Below are positions 11,529 to 22,810 of a stretch of 64,000 bases of DNA, in pieces. The position numbers were made by a program, and so were the translations under genes. Every line of letters begins with the position of its first letter. Position 1 is the first letter of the stretch. Origin of the DNA: Arachis hypogaea (lineage: Eukaryota; Streptophyta; Magnoliopsida; Fabales; Fabaceae); assembly GCF_003086295.3 (NCBI RefSeq), contig NC_092054.1, positions 40,431,294-40,495,293 on the forward strand. The letters are read 5' to 3'. The notes beneath the pieces are model-generated. The model saw only the letters and a list, made by a program, of their open reading frames with translations. It ran no database searches and was not told where the DNA came from.

Positions 11529-13859
11529 ATGAGCAGGAGCAAGGACAAGAATATTCTTGTTGAAGCAGATCCAGAACCTGAAAGGACTCTGAAGAGGAAA
11601 CTAAAAGAAGCTAAATTACAACAATCCAGCAAGCACCTTTCAGAAATTTTCGAACAAGAAGAGGATATGGCAGCCGAAAATAATAATAATGCAAGGAGGA
11701 TGCTTGGTGACTTTACTGCACCTAATTCCAATTTACATGGAAGAAGCATCTCCATCCCTACCATTGGAGCAAATTATTTTGAGCAGAAACCTCAATTAGT
11801 TTCTCTGATGCAGCAAAACTGCAAGTTTCATGGACTTCCATCTGAAGATCCTTTTCAGTTCTTAACTGAATTCTTGCAGATCTGTGATACTGTTAAGACT
11901 AATGGAGTAGATCCTGAAGTCTACAGGCTCATGCTTTTCCCTTTTGCTGTGAGAGACAGAGCTAGAATATGGTTGGACTCTCAACCTAAGGATAGCCTGA
12001 ACTCTTGGGATAAGCTGGTCAAGGATTTCTTAGCCAAGTTCTTTCCTCCTCAAAAGCTGAGTAAGCTTAGAGTGGATGTTCAAACCTTCAGACAGAAAGA
12101 AGGTGAATCCCTCTATGAAGCTTGGGAGAGATACAAGAAACTGACCAAAAAGTGTCCTTCTGACATGCTTTCAGAATGGACCATCCTGGATATATTCTAT
12201 GATGGTCTGTCTGAATTAGCTAAGATGTCATTGGATACTTCTGCAGGTGGATCTATTCACCTAAAGAAAACGCCTGCAGAAGCTCAAGAACTCATTGACA
12301 TGGTTGCTAATAACCAGTTCATGTACACTTCTGAGAGGAATCCCGTGAGTAATGGGACGCCTCAGAAGAAGGGAGTTCTTGAAATTGATACTCTGAATGC
12401 CATATTGGCTCAGAATAAAATATTGACTCAGCAAGTCAATATGATTTCTCAGAGTCTGAATGGAATGCAAGCTGCATCCAACAGTACTCAAGAGGCATCT
12501 TCTAAAGAAGAAGCTTATGATCCTGAAAACCCTGCAATTGCAGAGGTAAATTACATAGGTGAGCCTTATGGAAACACCTATAACCCCTCATGGAGAAATC
12601 ATCCAAATCTCTCATGGAAGGATCAAAAGCCTCAACAAGGCTTTAATAATGGTGGAAGAAACAGGTTTAGCAATAGCAAGCCTTTTTCATCATCCACTCA
12701 GCAACAGACAGAGAACTCTGAACAAAATACCTCCAATTTAGCAAACTTAGTCTCTGATCTATCTAAGGCCACTGTGAGTTTCATGAATGAAACAAGGTCC
12801 TCCATTATAAATTTGGAAGCACAAGTGGGCCAGCTGAGTAAAAGGATCACTGAAATCCCTCCTAATAATCTCCCAAGCAATACAGAAGAAAATCCAAAAG
12901 GAGAGTGCAAGGCCATTGAAATAACCATCATGGCCGAAACCACAAAAGAGGAGGAGGACGTGAATCCCAAGGAGGAAGACCTCCTAGGACGTCCAGTGAT
13001 CAATAAGGAGTTTCCCTTTGAGGAACCAAGGGAATCTGAGACTCATCTAGAGACCATAGAGATTCCAATAAACCTCCTTATGCCCTTCATGAGCTCTGAT
13101 GAGTATTCCTCTTCAGAAGAGAATGAAGATGTTACTGAGGAGCAAGTTACCAAGTACCTTGGTGCAATCATGAAGCTGAATGCCAATTTATTTGGTAAAG
13201 AGACTTGGGGAGATAAACCTCCCCTGTTCACCAATGAACTAAATGCGTTGGATCAACTGAGATTGCCTCAGAAGAAACAGGATCCTGGAAAGTTCCTAAT
13301 ACCTTGTACCATAGGCACCATGACCTTTGAGAAGGCTCTATGTGACCTTGGGTCAGGAATAAATCTTATGCCACTCTCTGTAATGGAGAAACTGGGAATC
13401 TTTGAGGTGCAAGCTGCTAGAATCTCATTAGAGATGGCAGACAATTCAAGAAAAGAGGCTTATGGACAAGTAGAGGACGTGTTAGTAAAGGTTGAAGGCC
13501 TTTACATCCCTGCTGATTTCATAGTCCTAGATACTGGGAAGGATGAGGATGAATCCATCATCCTTGGAAGACCCTTCCTAGCCACAACAAGAGCTGTGAT
13601 TAATGTTAACAGAGGTGAACTAGTTCTTCAATTGAATGAGGACTCCCTTGAGTTTAAAACTCAAGGACATCCTTCTGTAAACATGGAAAAGAGGCACAGT
13701 AAGCTTCTCTCAAAACAGAGTCAACCAGAGCCCCCACAGTCAAACTCTAAGTTTGGTGTTGGGAGGCCACAACCAAACTCTAAGTTTGGTGTTGAACTCC
13801 CATATCCAAACTCTAAGTTTGGTGTTGGGGAGTCTCAACAATGCTCTGAACATCTGTGA
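11529..13859 (+). CDS. Gag-protease polyprotein of element D, intact 776 aa
   Basis: An uninterrupted ORF from the first ATG after the leader. The N-terminus is basic and charged. A retrotransposon-gag domain spans about residues 90-270 (HGLPSEDPFQFLTEF, RLMLFPFAVRDRARIWLDS). A Gln/Asn-rich linker and an acidic segment follow. The aspartic protease is at about residues 595-700, with active-site context LCDLGSGINLMPLS and the conserved ILGRPFLAT. The DLG triad in place of DTG is usual for this clade. I see no CCHC zinc knuckle. The C-terminus has three copies of a unit containing NSKFGVG/E. No pol follows, in contrast to autonomous Athila-type elements. The F homologue (37964-40291) has three stops, so D is the better-preserved copy. 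It would form the particle and process Gag, while RT and integrase must come from elsewhere. Confidence 0.9.
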   Translation: MSRSKDKNILVEADPEPERTLKRKLKEAKLQQSSKHLSEIFEQEEDMAAENNNNARRMLGDFTAPNSNLHGRSISIPTIGANYFEQKPQLVSLMQQNCKFHGLPSEDPFQFLTEFLQICDTVKTNGVDPEVYRLMLFPFAVRDRARIWLDSQPKDSLNSWDKLVKDFLAKFFPPQKLSKLRVDVQTFRQKEGESLYEAWERYKKLTKKCPSDMLSEWTILDIFYDGLSELAKMSLDTSAGGSIHLKKTPAEAQELIDMVANNQFMYTSERNPVSNGTPQKKGVLEIDTLNAILAQNKILTQQVNMISQSLNGMQAASNSTQEASSKEEAYDPENPAIAEVNYIGEPYGNTYNPSWRNHPNLSWKDQKPQQGFNNGGRNRFSNSKPFSSSTQQQTENSEQNTSNLANLVSDLSKATVSFMNETRSSIINLEAQVGQLSKRITEIPPNNLPSNTEENPKGECKAIEITIMAETTKEEEDVNPKEEDLLGRPVINKEFPFEEPRESETHLETIEIPINLLMPFMSSDEYSSSEENEDVTEEQVTKYLGAIMKLNANLFGKETWGDKPPLFTNELNALDQLRLPQKKQDPGKFLIPCTIGTMTFEKALCDLGSGINLMPLSVMEKLGIFEVQAARISLEMADNSRKEAYGQVEDVLVKVEGLYIPADFIVLDTGKDEDESIILGRPFLATTRAVINVNRGELVLQLNEDSLEFKTQGHPSVNMEKRHSKLLSKQSQPEPPQSNSKFGVGRPQPNSKFGVELPYPNSKFGVGESQQCSEHL
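13738..13830 (+). repeat. Triple coding repeat containing AAGTTTGGTGT
   Basis: Three units with the core CCAAACTCTAAGTTTGGTGT at 13749, 13782 and 13815 (start of the AAGTTTGGTGT part), spaced 33 bases apart, which keeps the frame. They encode NSKFGV three times at the protease C-terminus. The same 11-mer lies at the end of the element next to the 3' LTR (17075). Confidence 0.85.
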
Positions 13860-14070
13860 GGCTCCATGAGAGCCCACTGTCAAGCTATTGACATTAAAGA
13901 AGCGCTTGTTGGGAGGCAACCCAATTTTTATTTATCTAATTTTAATTTATTTTTATTGTTTTTTTATGTTTTATTAGGTTCATGATCATGTGGAGTCACA
14001 AAATAAATATAAAAATTGAAAACAGAATCAAAAACAGCAGAAGAAAAATCACACCCTGGAGGAGGATCTC

Positions 14071-14240
14071 ACTGCCATTTAAACGCCAGTGAGGAGCATC
14101 TGTCTGGCGTTCAGACGCCAGAAATGCACAGTGAAGAAGAGCTGGCGCTGAACACCAGAAACAAGCATCTGGCTGGCATTCAACGCCAGAAATATGCTGC
14201 ATCTGGGCGTTGAACGCCCAGAACAAGCATCAATTCGGCG
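14071..14240. repeat. Internal TGGCGTT/AACGCCA palindrome array (element D)
   Basis: About six imperfect dyads of the type CTGGCGTT-N-AACGCCAG, some with matched arm changes (GGGCGTT with AACGCCC), separated by about 15-25 bases of A/G-rich spacer containing AAGCATC. It lies between gag-protease and the third ORF. Confidence 0.8.
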
Positions 14241-14599
14241 TTTGCATGCAAAGGCATTTTACATGCCTAATGGGTGCAGGGATGCAAATCTTTGACACCT
14301 CAGGATCTGTGGACCCCACAGGATCAACTCAGCATCTATGGACCCCACAGGATTCCCACCTACCACCACTCACTCTCTTCCCTCTTCTCAATGTTCATCC
14401 TCTCTTCCCAATAAACATTCTTCCCCAAAACTCTTCACCAATCACCTCAATCTCTCTTCCCTATCACCAGTTCACCACTCACATCATCCACTCTTTCCCA
14501 TAAACCTACCTCATAAACTCCACCTAACTTCAAAATTCAAAATCAATTTCCCACCCAACACCCACCCTTATGGCTAAACCTTACCCCCCCTCCCTTCCC

Positions 14600-14608
14600 T
14601 ATATATAG
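14600..14608 (+). promoter_or_regulatory. Putative internal TATA box before ORF3 (element D)
   Basis: TATATATAG, followed by a pyrimidine-rich stretch with CTTCTTCTT runs and then the ORF3 ATG at 14799. Element F has TATATAAA at the same place, also 200 bases before its ATG. This looks like a second promoter for the third ORF, inferred from position and conservation. Confidence 0.5.
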
Positions 14609-14798
14609 CCCTCCATTCTTCCTCATTTTCACACAACACAACCCTCTCTTCTCTTCTTGGCCGAATACACCTCTCCCTCCTCCCCTCCATATTTTCTTCT
14701 TCTTCTTCATCTATTCTTTCTTCTCTTGCTCGAGGGCGAGCAAAATTCTAAGTTTGGTGTGGTAAAAGCATAAGCTTTTTGTTTTTCCATTACCATTG

Positions 14799-15945
14799 AT
14801 GGCACCCAAGACCGGAGAATCCTCTAGAAAAGGGAAAGGGAAGACAAAAGCTTCCACCTCCGAGTCATGGGAGATGGAAAGATTCATCCCCAAAGCTCAT
14901 CAAGACCACTTCTATGATGTTGTGGCCAAGAAGAAGGTGATCCCCGAGGTCCCTTTCAAACTCAAGAGAAATGAGTATCCGGAGATCCGACATGAGATCC
15001 ATAGAAGAGGTTGGAAAGTTCTAACAAACCCCATCCAACAAGTTGGAATTCTAATGGTTCAAGAGTTCTATGCTAATGCATGGATCACAAGGAACCATGA
15101 TCAAAGTAAGAACCCGAACCCAAAGAATTATCTCACCATGGTTCGGGGGAATTACTTAGATTGTAGTCCGGAAAATGTAAGGTTGGCGTTCAACTTGCCA
15201 ATGATGGAAGAGAACGCACGCCCCTACACAAGGAGAGTCAACTTTGATCAAAGGTTAGACTAAGTCCTCATGGACATATGTGTGGAAGGAGCTCAATGGA
15301 AGATTGACTCAAAAGGCAAACCGGTTCAACTGAGAAGACTGGACCTTAAGCCTGTAGCTAGAGGATGGTTGGAGTTCATTCAACGCTCAATCATTCCCCT
15401 AGCAACCGGTCTGAAGTTACTATAGACCGGGCCATCATGATCCATAGCATCATGATTGGAGAAGAGGTGGAGGTTCATGAGATTATACCTCAAGAACTCT
15501 ACAAGGTGGCTGACAAGTCCTCTACTATGGCAAGATTAGCTTTACCTCACCTCATTTGCCATCTATGCAATTCAGCTGGATTGACATAGAAGGAGACATT
15601 CCCATTGAGGAAGAGAAGCCCATCACTACGAAAAGGATGGAGCAAATAAGAGAGCCCATTCATGGAGCTCAAGAGACGCATGAAGCTCATCACCATGAGA
15701 TCCCGGAGATGCCTCAAATGCATTTTCCTCCACAAAACTATTGGAAGCAAATCAACACCTCCCTAGGAGAATTAAGTTCCAACATGGGACAATTAAGGGT
15801 GGAATATCAAGAGCACTCCATCATCCTTCATGAAATTAGAGAAGATCAAAAAGCAATGAGGGAGGAGCAACAAAGACAAAGAAGAGACATAGAAGAGATC
15901 AAGGACATCATTGGTTCCTTAAGGAGAAAACGCCACCATCACTAA
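14799..15945 (+). pseudogene. ORF3 of element D: plant transposon protein domain, broken
   Basis: The start is chosen at ATG 14799, the homologue of the F start. The product opens with a Lys/Ser-rich basic stretch, then a domain I associate with the 'putative plant transposon protein' family (motifs GILMVQEFYANAW, ENVRLAFNLP), and ends in a Glu/Arg-rich predicted coiled coil. Lesions are a stop at about 15261 (Gln codon CAA to TAA compared with F) and a one-base deletion near 15400. It occupies the place where some Athila-type elements carry an env-like ORF, but I see no signal peptide or membrane segment, so an envelope role is not supported. Confidence 0.75.
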
Positions 15946-17087
15946 GGTGGACTCATTCCTTGTTCTTTCATTCTCTGTTTTTCATTTTCTATGTTAAGTG
16001 CTTATCTAAGTTTGTGTCTTATTACATGATCATTAGTATTTAGTAACTTTGTCTTAAGGTTATAAATGTCCTATGAATCCATCACCTCTCTTAAATGAAA
16101 AATGTTTTAATTCAAAAGAACGAGAAGTACATGAGTTTCGAATTTATCCTTGAACTTAGTTTAATTATATTGATGTGGTGACAATGCTTCTTGTTTTCTG
16201 AATGAATGCTTGAACAGTGCATATGTCTTTTGAAGTTGTTGTTTAAGAATGTTAAATATGTTGGCTCTTGAAAGAATGATGACAAGGAGACATGTTATTT
16301 GATAATCTGAAAAATCATAAAAATGATTCTTGAAGCAAGAAAAAGCAGTGAATACAAAAGCTTGCAGAAAAAAATAGAAAAAAAATAGCAAAAAAAAAGA
16401 GAGAAAAAGCAAGCAGAAAAAGCCAAAAGCTCTTAAAACCAAAAGGCAAGAGCAAAAAGCCAATAACCCTTAAAACCAAAAGGCAAGGGTAAATAAAAAG
16501 GATCCCAAGGCTTTGAGCATCGGTGGATAGGAGGGCCTAAAGGAATAAAATCCCGACCTAAGCGGCTAAACCAAGCTGTCCCTAACCATGTGCTTGTGGC
16601 GTGAAGGTGTCAAGTGAAAACTTGAGACTGAGCGGTTAAAGTCAAGGTCCAAAGCAAAAGAAGAGTGTGCTTAAGAACCCTGGACACCTCTAATTGGGGA
16701 CTTTAGCAAAGCTGAGTCACAATCTGAAAAGGTTCACCCAATTATGTTTCTGTGGCATTTATGTATCCGGTGGTAATACTGGAAAACAAAGTGCTTAGGG
16801 CCGCGGCCAAGACTCATAAAGTAGCTGTGTTCAAGAATCAACATACTGAACTAGGAGAATCAATAACACTATCTGAACTCTGAGTTCCTATAGATGCCAA
16901 TCATTCTGAACCTCAATGGATAAAGTGAGATGCCAAAACTATTCAAGAGGCAAAAAGCTACAAGTCCCGCTCATCTGATTGGAGCTATGTTTCATTGATA
17001 GTTTGGAATTTATAGTATATTCTCTTCTTTTTATCCTATTTGATTTTCAGTTGCTTGGGGACAAGCAACAATTTAAGTTTGGTGTTG
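15946..17087 (+). other. Element D 3' untranslated region and LTR-proximal motif
   Basis: No gene. It is nearly identical to 42408-43561 in element F, including a poly-A-rich block (16370-16420) and AAAACCAAAAGGCAAGAGC repeats. It ends with GGGGACAAGCAACAATTTAAG and TTTGGTGTTG immediately before the LTR at 17088, where the polypurine tract would be expected. No clean purine tract is present. Confidence 0.6.
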
Positions 17088-18614
17088 TGATGAGCGGATA
17101 ATTTATACGCTTTGGCATTGTTTTTAGTATGTTTTTAGTATATTTTAGTTAGTTTAATTATGTTTTTACTAGTTTTTATTCAAAAATCACATTCCTGGAC
17201 TTCACTATGAGTTTGTGTGTTTTTCTATGATTTCAGGTATTTTCTGGCTGAAATTTAGGGACCTGAGCAAAAATCTGATTTAGAGGCTGAAGAAGGATTG
17301 CAGATGCTGTTGGATTCTGACCCTCCTGTACTCGAAATGGATTTTCTCGAGCTACAGAAGCCCAATTGGTGTGCTCTCAATTGCGTTGGAAAGTATACAT
17401 CTTGGGCTTTCTAGCAATATATAGTGGTTCATACTTTGCCCAAGTTTTGATGATGTAAACTGGCGTTTTAACGCGAACTTTCTACCCTATTCTGGCGTTT
17501 AACGCTAGAACTAGCATGAAAGCTGGAGTTAAATGCCCAAACTGGCACAAAAGCTGGCGTTTAACTCCAAGAAAAGTCTCTACATGTGAAAGCTTCAATA
17601 CTCAGCCCAAGCACACACCAAGTGGGCCCCGAAAATAGATTTCTACACTAACTATTCTAGCTTACTCATTTTCTGTAACCCTAGGTCACTAGTTTATACT
17701 TTTAGTGATTCATTTTGTACCTCATGAAATTTTACATCAGAATTTGTATTTTCTACGGCATGAGTCTCTAAACCCCATGGTTGGGGGTAAGGAGCTCTGC
17801 TGTGTCTCGATGAATTAATGCAATTACTACTGTTTTCCATTCAATCACGCTTGTTTCTATTCTAAGATATTCACTCGCACTTCAACCTGATGAATGTGAT
17901 GATCCGTGACACTCATCATTATTCTCACCTATGAACATGTTCCTGACAACCACTTCCGTTCTATCTTCGATTGAGTGTGTATCTCTTAGCCTCATGGTTC
18001 AGATCAGAGTCTTCGTGGTATAAGCTAGAATCAATTGGCAGCATTCCTAAGATCCAGAAAGTCTAAACCTTGTCTGAGGTATTCCGAGTAGGATCTGGGA
18101 TGGGATGACTGTGATGAGCTTCAAACTCACGAGTGTTGGGTGTAGTGACAGACGCAAAAGGATCAATGGATCCTACTCCAACATGAGTGAGAACCGACAG
18201 ATGATTAGCCGTGCGGTGACAGCGCACTTGGACCATTTTCACTGAGAGGACGGATGGTAGCCATTGACAATGGTGGTCCACCAACATACAGCTTGCCATG
18301 GAAGGAGCCTTGCGTGCGTGAAGAAGAAGACAGTAGAAAAGCAGAGATTCAAAGGACAGAGCATCTCCAAAACCTCAACCTGTTCTCCATTACTGCATAA
18401 CAAGTATTTATTTCATGTTCTTTTACATTTTACAATTAAAACTAAGAATTATTGATATTCTGACTAAGAGTTACAAGATAACCATAGCTTGCTTCAAGCC
18501 GACAATCTCCGTGGGATCGACCCTTACTCACGTAAGGTATTACTTGGATGACCCAGTGCACTTGCTGGTTAGTTGTGCGGAATTACAAAAGTGTGATTGT
18601 GATTTCGTGCACCA
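17088..18614 (+). repeat. Element D right LTR (1527 bp)
   Basis: Begins TGATGAGCGGATAA and ends GTGCACCA. The U3 part matches the F LTRs and includes a palindrome array at 17460-17570. The segment from about 17690 to 17790 is different sequence: the GATCACGTTTTGGGGGC region present in the left LTR and both F LTRs is missing. The next bases, GGGAG, are the expected target-site copy, but no partner copy exists on the left. Confidence 0.85.
17460..17570. repeat. TGGCGTTTAACGCCA-type palindrome array in LTR (element D)
   Basis: Four or five decayed dyads (TGGCGTTTTAACGCGAAC, TGGCGTTTAACGCTAGAA and others), the LTR counterpart of the internal array at 14071-14240. Confidence 0.7.
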
Positions 18615-19145
18615 GGGAGCCTCAAGGAAGGATTAGGCTAAGAAGATTGATGATCCCCTCTGGGCTTATCGCACAGCCTTCAAGACTCCAAATGGGATGT
18701 CACCTTATCATCTTGTCTATAGCAAGGCCTGTTATCTGCCAGTAGAACTAGAGCACAGAGCTTATTAGGCAACAAAGTTCCTTAACTTTGATGCAAAGGC
18801 AGCTAAAGAGAAACAGCTCCTCTAACTCAATGAACTTGATGAGTTTCAGACGAAAGCCTATGAGAATTCAAAACTCTATAAAGAGAAGACCAAGATGTGG
18901 CATGACAAGTAGATAGTCCCCAGGACTTTCGAGCCTGGACAAGCAGTCCTCCTCTACAATTCTAAGTTGAAACTTTTTCCTGGAAAGCTAAAGTCTAAGT
19001 GGTCAGGACCTTTCACTATCAACAAGGTTTCACTCTATGGTCATATTGAGATTATGGAAGGGAATTCAAGAAGAACTTTCACTGTCAATGGTCAGAGACT
19101 CAAGCATTATCTCGGAGACGAGACTGATTGTCAAAGGACCACATA
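18615..19145 (+). pseudogene. Integrase C-terminal fragment of element E
   Basis: The frame reads [20 protein letters not shown] and later FTVNGQRLKHYLGDE, the same region as 7970-8440 of element C but clearly divergent. Stops near 18636, 18766, 18823 and 18911 sit at Trp or Gln positions. It overlaps the region also present in C, which shows C and E are different elements. Confidence 0.8.
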
Positions 19146-20640
19146 ACTCCTCACTTAGAGGGGTGAACCATCAAGCTAGTGACGTTAAAAAAGAGCTTGT
19201 TGGGAGGTAATCTAATATTTAGTATCCTTTGATTTTGTGTTTTTCTTTCCTTAATTCTTACTTTATTTCCTCTTTCATAACATGCATATATATCTGAGTT
19301 TGGTGCAATAAATATACACATCGAGACATGATTCGAGATAAGTTTAGTGTGGTGACGTACCTGACCATATATCAAAAGGCTATCCCAGGGATGTTACTCG
19401 ATCTTGTGTGCGACGTGAAAATTTTCACGTCCCGTGCCATGCACCATTTTTACACTCCCAGGGTCAATAATTTCTGGCGTCCAATGTGAAAGCCCCAGAG
19501 TCCCACGCCATGCTTCATAGTGCACCCTGGGGACATCATATCGAGTTCCTTCTCGATGCATGCGTTAGCATTTTGGTTCAATTTCTTATACACTATAACC
19601 AAACCTAAGTTTGGTATGGTCGCTCACCACTACGCATGCATGCAACATCGATGCACGCCTGGCTTTTCTTATCATATACATTATACATACTATTCCTTGC
19701 CCTCGATTCAAATTTGTTTTCCAGCTTTAATGTCAGATTGAACTTGTTTTTAGATGTAGTGGCTATGATTACTCGAAGAGTCAGAAAATCTCTGCAAACT
19801 TCATCATCATCACTATTGTTGTGATCGAGGCGCATGCATTGGCTCACCTTTTTACATTGCTCGATTTACTTTCACTTGCTAATCCTATTTACTCTTATTT
19901 CCAATACCATTATTTCTTTTTCTTTATTGCTTGAGGATAAGCAACCATTCTAAATTTGGTGTTGGAGGCTATGTGCTATATAACCTTAGAGATGATGAAG
20001 GCAACAACAATAGTTAAGGTGATTTTGTTTCCTTTTAGCTCCTAGTCATATACTTTCTATTTTGGGTTTGCTATTTTCATATTTTCTCACACCATGTCAT
20101 GCCAGCTGAACTTACTACTTGTGAAATCCTCTTAAACACTCTAAACACATAAGAAATAGTTGCCAGATAGACGAAGGATTGAATTCAATAAATAAAGAAC
20201 CCTCTGACAATAAGTGACGATGCATTAAGTGTGATAGTCATGGATTGATTAAGGTTGATGATCTTGTGTGAAGAGAAAGGATGATTCCATATGAGTATGA
20301 AGCTTAGAGAAGTAATATGAGATTTCTGACCAAAAGAAAAGAATCATTGAACATGAATTGAAAAGAAAGAGAGAAAGAAACAGCAAAAAAATCAAAATAA
20401 AGATCAAAGGTTGCAAAGCTCAGAGCATCAATGGTTAAAGAACCCAGTTATATGTCTGTGGTGTGATTGTCTAAGGATAGGGCTCAGGCGACTAAATTCA
20501 AGGGGTGCTTCATCACCCAATAACTTGGACCAACTGGTCCGAGATTATCGATCGAAAGCCCACCATCAAGAGTTTCCTTGAGATAAAGCATTTAAAAGCC
20601 CAAAGAGGCTCTGGACATCGATGGCTGGAAACATACAGGA
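18615..20640 (+). mobile_element. Element E: 3' part of another Athila-type element
   Basis: It starts at the D right LTR with the integrase core end and holds the integrase C-terminus (18615-19145), then non-coding sequence resembling the 3' region of D/F: TTGTTGGGAGGTAA at about 19197 and TAAATTTGGTGTTGGAGG at about 19952. A palindrome CGTGAAAATTTTCACG lies near 19414. The LTR is not found, and the sequence fades before the plastid insert. D was probably inserted into E, and E's left part has been lost. Confidence 0.65.
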
Positions 20641-20719
20641 AGATGGATGTACAGTTCTGACACCATCATAATACTTCCCTTAGGTATTGCATTATTTGCA
20701 CGACACGCATTCCATACTA

Positions 20720-21669
<950 letters not shown>

Positions 21670-21862
21670 TCAATTTTATCACCATCTTCAGTTGGACTAA
21701 AATATGATAAGTACCTTCAAATTTCTTGTCGCTTTCAGTGTTATAACATGTCCAGTCGATGTTAGGTTCCAGTAAATCAACCATAACTAGTTCTTCAAAT
21801 TCAATATATAACTCGATAATTGATACTTTTGCCTGCGTTTACTGGTATATCGAAAATATTTC
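21670..21862 (-). pseudogene. MULE transposase N-terminal scrap
   Basis: A minus-strand frame reads SIIELYIEFEELV and then NTESDKKFEGTYHI, with a stop just upstream at a Gln-like position. The pattern resembles the N-terminal part of Mutator-like transposases of legumes (IELYVEFE followed by an acidic, Ser-rich EFE-NY segment). It is short and degenerate, and recognition is by motif only. Confidence 0.45.
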
Positions 21863-22424
21863 ATGCGTGCTTGCTTTGTTAGCCACATATATTATTTAAA
21901 ATTGAACGAAATCATTGAACACTAACACAGGCTGCTATAAAAAATATTTATGATTCTCCTTAATACTTGATTATCTACACATTGATAAAGTACAATCTTA
22001 AATATTCGCATGTTATCACAAAATGAACATCACATGAATTTTTATATACAAAATTAACACCCCAAATGTTTGAAAAAAAAGTGATCACTATAATATATTT
22101 TTAAACTAATATTTTTACCTATTTTTATATTCTTATTAAACTCATTTAAATAATTTTTCTCCAAAAGAAGAACATCCTTATACTTGCATTCAACCTAAAA
22201 GTTTGACTGTTCTGCCTTTATAATATTTCAATTATATACTTTTAATAAGAGAAGTACAATACACTACCTATGTACTGTGAATATGTCTCTGCATACTGTT
22301 AATATACCTCCTAGGTATTAATAATTTTTTGAATTTTTTAAATGAATAATTTAATTATTTTATTTACGGATATAGATAATTTATAGTTTAATTACCATTT
22401 TGTATTATTTTACATATCTTGTTT

Positions 22425-22640
22425 ATAATGTAAATGAGTTGAGTTTAAGTGTATCTCGTTTACATTATAAATGAGATAAGACATGTCGCGTTGTACGTAT
22501 CACGTTTGCACACGTGATATATGAGAGGAGCGATATGCATATATTTTATTTACACTGTAAATGAGATACACTTAAACTCAAATCATTTACATTGTAAACG
22601 AGATACTTGAAAAGTTAGTTCTTTTACACTGTAAACGAGA
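22425..22640. repeat. MULE-type terminal inverted-repeat complex
   Basis: Two roughly 57-base arms (about 22425-22481 and 22551-22610) form an imperfect inverted repeat built from the word TTTACATTGTAAACGAGATA and variants, around a loop with CACGTTTGCACACGTG. A related complex occurs at 58112-58280. It stands upstream of a MULE transposase remnant. Confidence 0.6.
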
Positions 22641-22810
22641 TAAAGTACGACAAATTTCAATTAGCTATAAAAAGATCTGCAAGTATTAGTCTTTTCTACA
22701 AATATTTCACTTCTTCTTCTCCTCTATTTTTTTAAATAAAGTTAGTAAAAATATCTAGTGGTAGTGGATATATTATTGTAAGTGTGTATCTAATTGTCAC
22801 ATGAGAAATA

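Larger units (their letters stand above)
8524..18614 (+). mobile_element. Element D: pol-less Athila-type retrotransposon (Feral-like)
   Basis: Order: a left LTR lacking its first part (8524-9645), PBS, a long AU-rich leader, an intact gag-protease ORF (11529-13859), a palindrome array, an internal TATA box, a third ORF (14799-15945) and the right LTR (17088-18614). There is no RT, RNase H or integrase. The gag-protease stop is followed directly by the sequence that follows pol in element C. Element F has the same structure, so the absence of pol is a family trait and not a private deletion. The left LTR resembles those of F, whereas the right LTR differs from it in the R/U5 region. The name Feral (non-autonomous partner of FIDEL in peanut) is a suggestion from memory. 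Confidence 0.8.

Noticed and set aside
19520..19847. Frames of 62-80 codons on both strands in element E
   Set aside because: No domain, overlapping on both strands, within the non-coding 3' part of a decayed element.
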